Counted from the stretch's first letter, positions 9,804 through 18,330 are shown. The stretch is 41,445 nucleotides of DNA from Leuconostoc inhae KCTC 3774 (GCA_000166735.2 AEMJ01000570.1:1-41445); one strand, 5' to 3'. A program made the numbers and translations. The notes: generated by a model from the letters alone, not told the origin.

Positions 9804-9850
9804 AGTATATCTATGACAAGTATACTTGTCAATAGTATAAGTACACTTAT
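9804..9850 (-). promoter_or_regulatory. Promoter with two palindromic operators for the first XRE pair
   Basis: Read on the minus strand, TTGACA (9827-9832), a 17-bp spacer and TATACT (9804-9809) form a near-consensus promoter 28 bases before the 9776 start. GACAAGTATACTTGTC (9815-9830) is a perfect 16-bp palindrome covering the -35 and spacer. ATAAGTACACTTAT (9837-9850) is a related site centred 21 bp upstream. Shared AAGT/ACTT half-sites and two-turn spacing fit autorepression by the XRE protein. Confidence 0.7.
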
Positions 9851-10221
9851 CATCTAGAGAGAATAAAATTAAACAAAAAATATGAACTAAACATTGGTAA
9901 AACTATACCAATTAAAGTTAACATAACGTGAGATATCTTAAGTAGTACTATATCAGCGTTCAAAAACACTAAAAAAGGTTATTGTAAAAACTTTTCACAA
10001 AGTCCTTAAAACGCCTATTTTATTACACCACATTTTAAATCTCACAAGCAAAATATTTTTATACCAATTCTAAATTATTCTTATAGTATACTCATTTTGT
10101 CACTATGAACTATTTAAATTGTATTTCTAAGATCTTTTTCACAGTTTAACACTAGATAATATATCAAAAAATAGTTCGGAATTAATATTATTTTATTTAA
10201 CCAATTTAGAGGAGACTTTTA

Positions 10222-10392
10222 ATGGATATTTGGGAAAAACTGTATAACGAAGCTAAAGTACTTTACAATCCACATGAAGTGTCACCTTTTGTATACGCTG
10301 AACATGTTGTATGCGCCTTGGAAGCTGAAGACGGACAAGTATTTACAGGATATTGTTTTTCGCTTGTTTTAGGGTGGCATCAATTAGATTGA
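10222..10392 (+). pseudogene. Truncated cytidine deaminase, 5' fragment
   Basis: The first 46 or so residues (MDIWEKLYNEAK, YNPHEVSPFVYAEHVVCALE, AEDGQVFTGYCF) match the N-terminus of the cytidine/blasticidin-S deaminase family. The reading then departs from the family and stops at 10392, before the zinc-binding active site. It has its own strong AGAGGAG ribosome binding site at the ATG 10222. The break point lies just before the element copy at 10419, so insertion or recombination of that DNA probably removed the rest. As it stands it cannot be an active deaminase. Confidence 0.75.
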
Positions 10393-10398
10393 TGCCAC
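10374..10398. terminator. Perfect 11-bp hairpin at the deaminase/element junction
   Basis: GTGGCATCAAT and ATTGATGCCAC pair perfectly around a TAG loop. It lies 21 bases past the stop of the minus-strand gene at 10419 and can terminate it; the stump of the deaminase gene reads into it from the other side. Confidence 0.65.
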
Positions 10399-10418
10399 TT
10401 TCACTATTAACATCATGA

Positions 10419-10664
10419 TCATTTAATAAAGTTGGTTAAGTCACGGTATTCAAAGGTCTGTGACTGCAATGAATGAATATAACAATGTAACTTCATTGAC
10501 ATCTGAAGTGTATTTTGGAAGTTTGGTGCACCTGGTTTGAATTCAAAATTTTGACGACTTGATGCTAAAATACTCAATAATGATTGATAAGTGTTTCTGA
10601 ATCCTTGTAGTTGAGCGATATAGTTTTCTAGTTGTTCTGGCTTTAGCCATACTTTTTGTGTCAT
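10419..10664 (-). CDS. Element-associated helical protein, copy 2 (81 aa, internally deleted)
   Basis: A paralogue of the 6337-6744 gene: MTQKVWLKPEQLENYIAQLQ at the N-terminus and FKPGAPNFQNTLQMSMKLH in the middle match copy 1 closely. After SLQSQTF it jumps to EYRDL, which in copy 1 lies some 27 residues further on, and ends early. So it has an in-frame internal deletion and a lost C-terminus. AAAGGATGA precedes the ATG at 10664. It is possibly non-functional, and is evidence of a second, diverged element next door. Confidence 0.6.
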   Translation of the reverse strand: MTQKVWLKPEQLENYIAQLQGFRNTYQSLLSILASSRQNFEFKPGAPNFQNTLQMSMKLHCYIHSLQSQTFEYRDLTNFIK

Positions 10665-10766
10665 AAATCATCCTTTCAGTCGATATCAATTGTAAATAAA
10701 AACCTATCGCTTTAGCAACAGGTTTGTAGTAATGTTTATCGTTAAAAATTCTCATGCATTTTCTAG

Positions 10767-11144
10767 TTAATTATTTTTATGGTAATACGAGAAAGCCAAC
10801 AGATTAACCATTTTTATAATTAAGTAAGCACTCAAAGTTAAAACTAAAGCAATGAATGTGATATGCATGATACTAAAACTGAGTAAAAGCAAACCAAACA
10901 CTATCTCAAGTATATTAAATGCAAATGTTTTAGCTTGAAGATCAATTTGATAATTTCTTTCATCGTGGTCAATAATTTTTTTCTTTGTCATAGGCATAAC
11001 AATCAGCGAAATACCAACAGCTATCAAAATGCCATATCTAAAATTAGTTGGGACTACTTTTAGCAGTATGAATATAATAGCTAGCAATACCAAAATAAAA
11101 ATGCCAATTTCCTTATAATTGATTGTATTTTCTTTATCTTTCAT
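10767..11144 (-). CDS. Membrane protein paired with second XRE regulator
   Basis: A 125-residue protein with four hydrophobic segments, arranged as two hairpins on either side of a charged stretch (KKKIIDHDERNYQID). The start is taken at ATG 11144, which has GGAAAG upstream and overlaps the end of the regulator gene by 11 bases. This regulator-membrane pair differs from the one at 9256-9776 in gene order and sequence. The function is unknown; the DHDERN motif followed by transmembrane helices recurs in small integral membrane proteins next to YozG-like regulators. Confidence 0.65.
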   Translation of the reverse strand: MKDKENTINYKEIGIFILVLLAIIFILLKVVPTNFRYGILIAVGISLIVMPMTKKKIIDHDERNYQIDLQAKTFAFNILEIVFGLLLLSFSIMHITFIALVLTLSAYLIIKMVNLLAFSYYHKNN

Positions 11145-11349
11145 GATTATCACTTTCCTCTGTATAAATAAAAATATTCTCAACACTCTTTCCAAAGTAT
11201 CTTGCAATCTTCATTGCTAATAAAATAGAAGGATTGTAACGACCATTTTCTAGTGAACTAATTGTTTGTCTAGTCACACCTAGATACTGCGCAAAATCTT
11301 GTTGGCTAACTTTGTGTTCTTTGCGCAATTTTTCTAAATTATTTAACAA
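11134..11349 (-). CDS. XRE-family regulator (second pair)
   Basis: A 71-residue protein that is almost entirely a Cro/C1-type HTH: LRKEHKVSQQDFAQYLGVTRQTISSLENG, then MKIARYFGKSVENIF. It resembles YozG-type regulators. ATG at 11349 follows AAGGAAGG. It is the first gene of a two-gene operon with the membrane protein. Two matching operator sites flank its promoter at 11370-11429, which suggests that it represses itself. Confidence 0.85.
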   Translation of the reverse strand: MLNNLEKLRKEHKVSQQDFAQYLGVTRQTISSLENGRYNPSILLAMKIARYFGKSVENIFIYTEESDNHER

Positions 11350-11369
11350 AATAAGTCACCTTCCTTAAT

Positions 11370-11429
11370 GTAAAGCACCCTTTCCATTAATTATACTACT
11401 TTAGTTTTTGAATGTAAAGTTAACTTTCC
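11370..11429 (-). promoter_or_regulatory. Promoter with two operators for the second XRE pair
   Basis: Minus-strand TTTACA (11413-11418), a 17-bp spacer and TATAAT (11390-11395). Two sites share the half-sites GTAAAG-N4-CTTTCC: 11370-11385 just downstream of the -10, and 11414-11429 over the -35. The repeated gapped palindrome is the likely regulator target. Confidence 0.7.
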
Positions 11430-11453
11430 AAAGCGACTTTTATATTATCCTGA

Positions 11454-11745
11454 TTAATTGATTTGTGATAGTTGATCCATTAATGCACTTAACTCTTTAG
11501 TACGATTAATCGCATGAGTTCGAATCGACTTATAGTTGCCCAATAAAAACCCGATATTCTTTCGGATTTCTGTAATGTATGGTGGCAACATCGGACTAAT
11601 TTTTTCAAATTTTCATCAGTAAGCATTCGCTTTAATTCATCACTGAGCTGTGAGAGATGTTCTAAGTCGCCTAATTTCTCGATTGTTTTTAAATCTGCAA
11701 TCGATTGTTCTGATATTAATTGTATTTTGTAACGTTAAAAGTCAT
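11454..11745 (-). pseudogene. Small element protein, copy 2, two frameshifts as read
   Basis: A diverged copy of the 8805-9097 gene. The ATG at 11745 has AAAGGATAGG upstream. The reading breaks at the T-runs 11725-11728 and 11600-11605; adding one base to each restores a protein with SEQSIADLKTIEKL, LEHLSQLSDELKR, RKNIGFLLGNYKSIRTHAIN and an end at 11454. Similarity to copy 1 continues upstream of the start to about 11780, where the truncated hydrolase begins. So this junction marks an edge of the second element remnant. Confidence 0.6.
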
Positions 11746-11782
11746 ATTTTTTACCTATCCTTTCTATTTTTTAAAAATATTA

Positions 11783-12619
11783 AACATAAACTATTAGAGA
11801 AAAGTGCATTTAAAGCAAGATTTTTCTACCCAGAAAATGAATCAAACCTACCTGCAATTCTAGTACTAAGCGGTAGTGAAGGTGGAATTGAAAAAGCGCA
11901 AGCGATAGCGCAATTGATAGCTAATCACGGATTTGCAACACTAGCGATCGGTTATTTTGGAATAGAAAATTTAACAAAAGATTTAAGTCAGATTCCATTA
12001 GAAATAATCGAAAATTCCATATCTTTTTTAAATCCCAAAAAATGATTAATAGTAAACATATTGGTATTTACGGTCGATCAAAAGGCGCAGAATTCGCTCT
12101 ACTTGCAGCAAGTTATTTCAACGAGATTAAATGTATTGTAGTTAATTCACCTTCAAATGTTGTTTACGAAGGAATTAGTCATAAAGGATTCCCCACACTA
12201 ACATCATCGTGGTCTTATAGAGGTAAGAGTATCAACTATTTCCCTTTTGTATTTAAAAAGTTCCTTCTTTCCAAAATTACTCATAAAGAATTTCCAATAA
12301 TTAATGAAAATGGTTCTTATGAAATTCCTGTTGAAAAAATTAGTTGTAATATTCTATGCATTGCATCATCAAAAGATGAAATTTGGAACGCATTACAAGC
12401 AAGCAAACGAATTCAAAGAAGATTAGCTCAAAATCATTTTCAACATCAATTTAATTCAAATTATGTTGAAAATGCTGGGCACATGTTGACTATTCCATTC
12501 CAACCTAATAATCGATACAAAAATACAGACAAAAATTAATTATGAATGATACCTATGAAACATGGAATAGCACGATTTCATATTTTAAAAACAATCTTAA
12601 AAAGAACTATAGCAATTAA
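11783..12619 (+). pseudogene. BAAT C-terminal-domain hydrolase, N-terminally truncated, two frameshifts
   Basis: Alpha/beta hydrolase of the acyl-CoA thioester hydrolase / bile acid-CoA:amino acid N-acyltransferase C-terminal family. Visible are FFYPENESNLPAILVLSGSEGG (beta strand and oxyanion loop), the nucleophile elbow GIYGRSKGAE, and ENAGHMLTIPFQP with the catalytic-type His. One extra A in each of the runs 12037-12042 and 12531-12535 joins the pieces and gives a normal C-terminus (DTYETWNSTISYF) ending at 12619. The N-terminal domain is missing and no start codon or ribosome site belongs to it; upstream is element DNA. So, unlike the indels, the 5' loss is real and the gene is probably dead. 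Confidence 0.75.
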
Positions 12620-13112
12620 TGTTTAAATTCGGAAAGAATTTCAATAGATGAAAAGAATCAAAACTCCGAACAGTGGATTGACGTGCAAGTGAAAATTTCC
12701 CCTCAAGGTGCTTATCGAGTGTTTGATGAATTCGATGATAAAGAAATAACAAAAAATCAAGATGGCTCTTTTACGGTTACGACTTCTTTACCGGAAGCTA
12801 TTACAACCTACTTTCAGGCATCAAACTCTTATGACAGCAACTTGCTTGCCAAGTGCTTTGCAGAGGATGCGATACTCTATGATGATGGACAGAATTATCA
12901 TGGTCCTTCCGCTATAAAGGCACATATTATAGTGGCAAATAACGATTTGCTGGTTAAAACTGATATTACAAATGCCATAGAAAAACAGTGAAATGGTTAT
13001 CACTGCTACTCTATCTGGAAATTTTGATGGAAGTCCTGTTGCGCTTGATTACTATTTCACCATGAAAGATCAAAAGATTGTCATGCTGAAAATTATTTTA
13101 GCAGGCGATTAA
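12620..13112 (+). pseudogene. WYL-regulator C-terminal stump fused to a SnoaL-like protein
   Basis: One reading frame joins two families. The first part (NSEQWIDVQVKISPQGAYRV, FDEFDDKEITKNQDGSFTVT) is the WYL-domain end of a YafY-type transcription regulator, lacking its HTH and final part. At SLPE it passes into LPEAITTYFQASNSYDSN and AKCFAEDAILYDDGQNYHGP, the start of a SnoaL-like NTF2-fold polyketide-cyclase-type protein. The frame breaks at the A-run 12981-12985, and the rest (MVITATLSGNF, LDYYFTMKDQKI) continues in another frame to 13112. The fusion point coincides with a short shared LPE-like stretch, consistent with a deletion between neighbouring genes. No good ribosome site precedes it. 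Confidence 0.7.
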
Positions 13113-13227
13113 TAATTTATAAAATAGCATTATTTTTATAGCACTTGAGATTACTACTTTTATGAGATGATAAGATTGGCTGAAAAATTAAAAGATATTT
13201 ATACAAAATATTTTTTGTTAGAACATT

Positions 13228-13273
13228 CCAGTACTTTTTCTTTGTAGTGATAAACTACCAAATTTATTAACAA
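13228..13273 (-). pseudogene. Fragment of the 260-aa element gene
   Basis: Some 46 bases match the first codons of the 39-821 gene (VNKFGSLSLQ in both, with several base differences) and then similarity ends. It is a remnant of a second diverged copy of the element gene set. Confidence 0.6.
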
Positions 13274-13304
13274 TAAATTTCATTCTTTTAGTTTTTTGTA
13301 TAAA

Positions 13305-13326
13305 AAATAACATAAAAATGTTATTT
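13305..13326 (-). terminator. Hairpin at the end of the SAP-domain gene
   Basis: AAATAACAT and ATGTTATTT form a 9-bp stem with a 4-A loop overlapping the stop codon region at 13325. On the minus strand T residues follow. Confidence 0.55.
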
Positions 13327-13954
13327 AAAGTAAGTATTGACGAATTTCTAATTGATACTGTTTCAATAATTCTCGTCTGTATAGTTTAGGCTGATTAGAA
13401 TCTCTAACTTTTGTCCACAAAATGGAAGCAACTGTCATTCGCGCATGATAGAGTTTGGTACAATCATCAGCCATAAATGATTTGATGAAGTTATTCCATT
13501 GATAAGTTTGTTCCTCAGCGTTAGATGCTAATTTCTCATAAGGATGCTCGTAAGCATCCATTAAATCTTGTACTGTGGCCAGAGTATCTTGTGCAATTTC
13601 AATTTCTCTCATCTTAATTGCCATGGATTTTTTAAACCTAAATTGACTTAATCCATAATACGCTTTAAAAAAGGCTCTAGCTTCATTGTTTAAACTAAAA
13701 CCTGACATTAATATGCGTGTACTTGGTGTAATTAAATCGGCTTTCATACCTTTTCGGCGTATTTTTCTGGCTACTCGAATTTTTGATACTGGTACGCCAG
13801 CAAGCAGTTTAACAATATAAGCTATTAATTCAGCCTTTGTCCCAGCTGTTGGTAAACTGTGCTTCTTGCAAATTTGTTGCAATTCAGTTTTGTACCAATA
13901 ATAGCTCTGAAATTCTTTGATACTCATATTTTTGGTAAATTCAGGTCGTACCAT
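13325..13954 (-). CDS. SAP-domain-containing protein
   Basis: A protein of about 209 residues. Residues near 25-55 (ELQQICKKHSLPTAGTKAELIAYIVKLLAG) form a SAP-like helix-extended-loop-helix nucleic-acid-binding motif. A basic linker (ARKIRRKGMK) and a helical C-terminal domain of unknown function follow. The start is taken at ATG 13954 with AAAGG upstream; a TTG two codons earlier is less likely. Proteins of this layout are frequent in lactic acid bacteria as stand-alone genes, with no assigned role. The gene looks intact and marks the right side of the accessory block. Confidence 0.75.
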   Translation of the reverse strand: MVRPEFTKNMSIKEFQSYYWYKTELQQICKKHSLPTAGTKAELIAYIVKLLAGVPVSKIRVARKIRRKGMKADLITPSTRILMSGFSLNNEARAFFKAYYGLSQFRFKKSMAIKMREIEIAQDTLATVQDLMDAYEHPYEKLASNAEEQTYQWNNFIKSFMADDCTKLYHARMTVASILWTKVRDSNQPKLYRRELLKQYQLEIRQYLL

Positions 13955-14131
13955 GAACAAGTATCCTTTCTTTTAATCATAGCTATTATCGTTCATTATG
14001 ACCATTCACTAAGCTAGCGTGTCCCACCATCTTTTTTGAGCATAGTTCGTACTAGAGTGATTGCCCCAAATGCCTAATTCATAACAACCTTTTTAAACAA
14101 TTCTGCTTTTGAGGCATTTAAACATGGTAAC

Positions 14132-15022
14132 TTAAAATTTGACGAGAATTCTACCACGACTATGATTATCCTCAAGGAAATGCTGAGCTGTTTTTACATC
14201 ATGATCGTCAAAAATTTCACCGATTGGCGCTTTCAATGAATGATTCGCTAACGCTTCTATCAAGTGTTTATAAGTACTGTGATCGAATGATTCATGAACG
14301 AATTTGAAATTAGAAAATTCATTTTGTGTCATAATTGCAATCGAAATAATAGACAAATCAACAATTTTATCGGATAAAACTTTCAGGATTTCCGTATTGC
14401 CAGCTATGTCTGCAACGATGGCAGAATCAAATTTTTCTTTAATATCTGAAACAGTATAAACCTGAATATCCGGCAAAAAATCGTTTAAATATGTTTTACT
14501 TAATGGTGTTACTATTGGATATATTTTTTTATTAACTGTATTGAGTTGTTGCAATAAATAAATACCTATTACGGAATTTGCACCAGTTATAAAGATGTTT
14601 GAGGAAGTTGATTTTTCGATTTCTTTCTTCAAAACTAATGAGGTTGCGGTTAATGTTGCTGCTTCATTATCTGATACGCAATCGGGTAGCACAAACAACC
14701 AATTATTGTTTTCATTCAACACATACTCGCTAAAAGCACCTGCTGGGTTCAGTAAAAAAACGCGTTTATTAATTAACTTTTGGTCGCGATTACTACCTAC
14801 AGCTACTATGGTTCCAACACCAGAAACACCTATTGTTCTTGGCAATTTTCCAAATTGTTCTGATGTTGCATGAGGATTGTTCTCTTTTTTTAAATCTGTA
14901 GGAACGACTGGTAACACGGACATTTTAACCAAAACACCATTAGTTGTAACTTTGGGTATCGGTTCAATTACATATTCCAAACTATCAATGCCATTATAAT
15001 CTACTTGCTTAATCGAAATCAT
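14132..15022 (-). CDS. MDR-superfamily NAD(P)-dependent oxidoreductase (quinone reductase-like)
   Basis: A 296-residue medium-chain dehydrogenase/reductase without the zinc-binding cysteines, so a quinone-oxidoreductase/enoyl-reductase-like enzyme acting in the cytoplasm with NAD(P)H. The N-terminal GroES-like part includes LPRTIGVSGVGTIVAVGSN and PAGAFSEYVL. The Rossmann fold shows IFITGANSVIGIYLLQQL, a variant of the GxGxxG loop. The C-terminus (AQHFLEDNHSRGRILVKF) is the usual MDR ending, so it is full length. GAGGACGTGATGAC-like sequence precedes the ATG at 15022. The substrate cannot be told. A single gene, no operon partner visible. Confidence 0.85.
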   Translation of the reverse strand: MISIKQVDYNGIDSLEYVIEPIPKVTTNGVLVKMSVLPVVPTDLKKENNPHATSEQFGKLPRTIGVSGVGTIVAVGSNRDQKLINKRVFLLNPAGAFSEYVLNENNNWLFVLPDCVSDNEAATLTATSLVLKKEIEKSTSSNIFITGANSVIGIYLLQQLNTVNKKIYPIVTPLSKTYLNDFLPDIQVYTVSDIKEKFDSAIVADIAGNTEILKVLSDKIVDLSIISIAIMTQNEFSNFKFVHESFDHSTYKHLIEALANHSLKAPIGEIFDDHDVKTAQHFLEDNHSRGRILVKF

Positions 15023-15519
15023 GTCATCACGTCCTCTCTTTGTTATTAAAATATAGCCTAGTTCGTTGACGTATGCAATATATTAATAATTCACGATTTG
15101 CTGATTTTTGACAAGAATTCACACGTTTTCGTTTCCAATATTGATGGAACCCCAACATTTCAAATGTGATGAGAGCAGACGCATTATCTGAAAACAACAC
15201 CTTCTCAATGTCCGGTATTGGGACACCCATGTTAATATGTATATTTAATTGATAGTGCAAACAAAAAATATTATTATATTGTTAATCACATAGAAGTTTT
15301 TTGTTACTCTTTAGATAGTAATTTTTTTGAATTTGCCATAATCTAAAATTAAAAAGGCTACTTAAAGTAGCCTTTGAAGTAAACGCGATAACTTGGACAA
15401 AATAAAAATCTGTTCAGAAAGTTATCGGGTTTTGTGATGTCAAAATATTTAAATGAAATGATTGAAACTGTCTCTTTGTATCAGGGGGATGGCCATTTAT
15501 GTTTATTTTACTATAAACT
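15023..15519. other. Intergenic region, possible regulator remnant
   Basis: No convincing gene. A 77-codon minus-strand frame (15027-15260) contains MGVPIPDIEKVLFSDNASAL, which recalls the C-terminal side of a MerR HTH domain, but neither side continues the family. It may be a remnant or chance. The region also holds the terminator at 15353-15375. Confidence 0.35.
15353..15375. terminator. Hairpin downstream of the LssY_C gene
   Basis: AAAGGCTACT and AGTAGCCTTT form a perfect 10-bp stem with a TAA loop. It lies about 145 bases past the stop of the minus-strand gene at 15520. Confidence 0.55.
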
Positions 15520-16317
15520 TTAAATGTCTTTATTCAGATCAACAAAAGGTAAAGCACCATCCGTGTATATTCTATCTCCGCCACCATTTTTACTATGATA
15601 ACCAGTAGTAAAATTTTCAACAACATTTATCTGATATGAAATATTTGAATTTTTGAATGTATTTAACACAAAATCACGTTCTTGGTCTACATTACCTATA
15701 ATTTTGTGAGTGATTTGACCATTGTACAAAGATAAACCGACCTTTTGATCAAATGTTGCAGCACATAACCAATCAGTTTTGTAACCTCCAGGTAAGTACC
15801 AATTACTGGGGGTTTTCCAGACTCTAATGTGGTGACGCCTTCTCGGATTATTATTTATTTCTTTTTCAAAAGCAAAACTTTGTTTGTCATTGAAAAGGTA
15901 CAAAGTGCTGACAGGTGCTGTTGGATAAGAATTTTTTAATAACGAGGCTATTACAATTTTAACAGAAGATTTAAAAGTTAGATTATCTGCGATATGCCAT
16001 CCTGATTCTAAAAATATGTTTTTCATAGTTTCTTCTGAGCCGTTAATCGCTATGTTTACGGGATCGCCTAACAACCCATCACTGGTAACAGACCTACCAA
16101 TGAAGTAATTTGGTAAGTAATGATTAGATATAAATCTGTTGACTTTTGGTGCAATCACGTATGATGACAATAACCAGATGGTTAGATATGCTATTATATG
16201 ATATCCCTTTGTCAGTATGTCAGATAAAAGAGCGATATAGACCAAATAACAAATAGTCATAATAAATACAAATTTTAGCGCTCTGAATAACAAATGAGCA
16301 ATTTTTATTAAAATCAT
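15520..16317 (-). CDS. LssY C-terminal-domain membrane protein
   Basis: A protein of about 265 residues. Two N-terminal hydrophobic segments (about 10-30 and 38-55) anchor it. The rest matches the LssY C-terminal domain as found alone or behind PAP2 phosphatase domains: SDGLLGDPVNIAINGSEE, APVSTLYLFNDKQSFAFEKE, RRRHHIRVWK and a conserved C-terminal segment with ENFTTGYHSKNGGGD. No PAP2 active-site motif is present, so enzyme activity should not be assumed. ATG at 16317 follows AAGGTG. It stands alone, and its role is unknown. Confidence 0.75.
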   Translation of the reverse strand: MILIKIAHLLFRALKFVFIMTICYLVYIALLSDILTKGYHIIAYLTIWLLSSYVIAPKVNRFISNHYLPNYFIGRSVTSDGLLGDPVNIAINGSEETMKNIFLESGWHIADNLTFKSSVKIVIASLLKNSYPTAPVSTLYLFNDKQSFAFEKEINNNPRRRHHIRVWKTPSNWYLPGGYKTDWLCAATFDQKVGLSLYNGQITHKIIGNVDQERDFVLNTFKNSNISYQINVVENFTTGYHSKNGGGDRIYTDGALPFVDLNKDI

Positions 16318-16480
16318 CAATCACACACCTTTCGAAATAAAAGAATTATCTTGACGTCTATTTTTTAACATCTCTACAGTTCGTTTCTAGTATATCACAC
16401 GCAAAAATAACAATTAGTCTAAAACATAATCGCTTAACTGCCGTTTTGGCAGTACCTTGTCAAAATTATTGTCGAATGCC

Positions 16481-16672
16481 TCAAATTTCTTCAATCTCAT
16501 CATATTTGGCAAACTCTCTACTATAAATACGCTGTAATTCTTTTTGCATTTTCAATGCCTTGAATAATGTTACAATCATTGATGTTACTGCCTGACCACT
16601 AAAGTGTTTCACAGCATAACGAGGGTGTAAGGATCGTTCATAGCTGCATTTACGCGAAAAAAGCCCATCCAT
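16481..16672 (-). CDS. Hypothetical short protein or gene remnant, 63 aa
   Basis: A 63-codon frame from an ATG without a clear ribosome site, ending just before a perfect 6-bp inverted repeat (ACTGCC/GGCAGT, 16437-16453). The part KALKMQKELQRIYSREFAKYDEIEE is strongly helical and looks like a natural protein end. It may be the C-terminal stump of a larger lost gene. Not recognised. Confidence 0.3.
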   Translation of the reverse strand: MDGLFSRKCSYERSLHPRYAVKHFSGQAVTSMIVTLFKALKMQKELQRIYSREFAKYDEIEEI

Positions 16673-16714
16673 TTGGGTGAACTTAGAGTGAAATATAAAA
16701 CAAATCTACGTGAA

Positions 16715-17337
16715 TTAACCTAAAAATGTTAAAGTATCGTTATCAATTTTCACGGCTTGATTGTTATTTAGTCTTGTTATATGAATTTCAGTTTTATTTT
16801 CGTATTCAGTAATCTTTTCTTTGATCGTTGCATCACGTGTTAGCATTTCTTTAAAATGTGGATAGATTTGTAAATGAGTTAAATTAAGACCTGTCAAATC
16901 CACATCATTGAACTGATTATCTTCCGGGTAAAGATACTGCATTAAGTTTATAGATGGCCCCATTACAATTGAGCCAGCACTTAGACCAAATATTAAGCTC
17001 CCACTACGGAACTTTTCTTTCAAAATACGATCTGCCCCGCTCTTTTTTAGAAAATGTAATAGGTAAAATGGGTATCCACCATTCAAAAAATAAGATCGTA
17101 GTCATATAGCTTTTTTGCATCTTCAAACTCAACATCTAAGAAATCTACTTTCGTCACATTCATGTCGATCAGATCATTTTTTATTTGATTCATTTGAGGA
17201 TGTTTTTCTTTTTCTTTTGGCCAAGATGTTGAAATAATGCAAGCTTTAGTTACTTTATTTTTATGAATCATTTTCAGAGCAACGGCCCCAATTGTAGGTG
17301 TTGAAAACCCATAAGCAGTGAGTAGTAATTTTTTCAT
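16715..17337 (-). pseudogene. Peptidase S51 (dipeptidase E-like), one frameshift as read
   Basis: A serine peptidase of family S51 (peptidase E / alpha-aspartyl dipeptidase type) with a class-I-amidotransferase-like fold. The N-terminal half (MKKLLLTAYGFSTPTIGAV) ends at a T6 stretch (A-run 17085-17090 on the plus strand). One extra base joins LYDYDLIF to LNGGYPFYLLHFLKKSGAD, the conserved G-G-x-x-F-x-L segment. The nucleophile Ser lies in FGLSAGSIVMG, and LTHLQIYPHF carries the conserved His region. The reconstructed length, about 207 residues, fits the family. It is probably intact in the organism. The substrate range is not predictable. Confidence 0.8.
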
Positions 17338-17686
17338 TGATAATACAAGCTTTCTTACCTTTAACTGACATGATCATGCCAAGAATATTTTAAAGAAATT
17401 ATAACACTTTAAAATATATATGTACCCCCATAACATATGAATAGACATAGGGTATTTTGAATCTAACTTTGAATTGTGCAATAAATTACTGATATTATTA
17501 TTTGTGTTCTTCCTATAAGACAAAGGCACTACTACCGCTTTGTAATTAATTCGTGCCAATACGGTCTAATAGTGTGGCAAAATTAGTTTTGATATTGTAC
17601 ATAACATTGTAAACAAAACGATAGGTTAACCAATTTTTTAGCTAAAAATAGGATAAACAATGCCCTTTAACCAGAAACTAATGTCT
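17338..17686. other. Intergenic region with nothing recognised
   Basis: No supported gene, hairpin terminator or repeat. It should contain the peptidase promoter and the end of the tetR transcript. Confidence 0.4.
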
Positions 17687-18295
17687 TTATTTTTTGCTTG
17701 CTAGCCAAGCAGGTAAGACTATATTATCTATCAGTTCTTCAATTGTGGGAGCAGAATCGGGTGCTACAAAAGTGTAATAACGGCGTAAATTACCGAGTAA
17801 CATTAGAACTTCTTTTGTAGGAACAGTCTCTAATTCTCCTCTTTTAATTGCGCGTTGAGCAAAACATTTTCCTAAAGCAATGGCACCCTCTTCAGCATCA
17901 ATTAGTATATCATCACTTATATTTTCTCCATTAGCCATTCTGTACATGGAAAATTTGACAAGATATTTACTAAATGAATCATACAAAATAGCATTACGAC
18001 GTGCATTTTCAATTAAATCACCACGTAAGCTACCCATATCAGGGAAGTTTTTTAAATCAATCTTTTCAGGATAGCCAGAATTTTTATGGGCCCAGTGATG
18101 TACGGCTGCCAATAGAAGACTACTAGGGTTAGTCCAACGTCTATACAGAACACTACGTGAGGTATTAGCTAAGCGAGCAATATTATAAAAAGTTACTTCA
18201 TCAACACCCTCTTCATCAAATAACTTTAAGGTAACATCATAGATTGTATTTTCCAACGTGATGCCACGTTTTCTTGTTTGAATTTCTTTTTCCAT
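17687..18295 (-). CDS. TetR/AcrR-family regulator, divergent from DHA2 efflux gene
   Basis: A 202-residue regulator, full length. The N-terminal HTH (VTFYNIARLANTSRSVLYRRWTNPSSLLLAAVHHW) is typical of the TetR family, and the C-terminal ligand domain ends with PTIEELIDNIVLPAWL. It is transcribed away from the MFS gene at 18405, with 109 bp between the starts, and a 9-bp inverted-repeat operator lies there (18331-18355). It probably represses the efflux gene and itself until an inducing compound binds. Confidence 0.85.
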   Translation of the reverse strand: MEKEIQTRKRGITLENTIYDVTLKLFDEEGVDEVTFYNIARLANTSRSVLYRRWTNPSSLLLAAVHHWAHKNSGYPEKIDLKNFPDMGSLRGDLIENARRNAILYDSFSKYLVKFSMYRMANGENISDDILIDAEEGAIALGKCFAQRAIKRGELETVPTKEVLMLLGNLRRYYTFVAPDSAPTIEELIDNIVLPAWLASKK

Positions 18296-18330
18296 AAGGC
18301 TATTCTACCATATCAAATTAGAAACAAAAA

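Noticed and set aside
15027-15260. Minus-strand 77-codon frame with MGVPIPDIEKVLFSDN
   Set aside because: A hint of a MerR-like segment, but neither side continues the family in any frame and no ribosome site is seen. Mentioned under the intergenic entry only.
17374-17559. Minus-strand 61-codon frame between peptidase E and tetR genes
   Set aside because: It needs a TTG start without a ribosome site and has no recognisable sequence.
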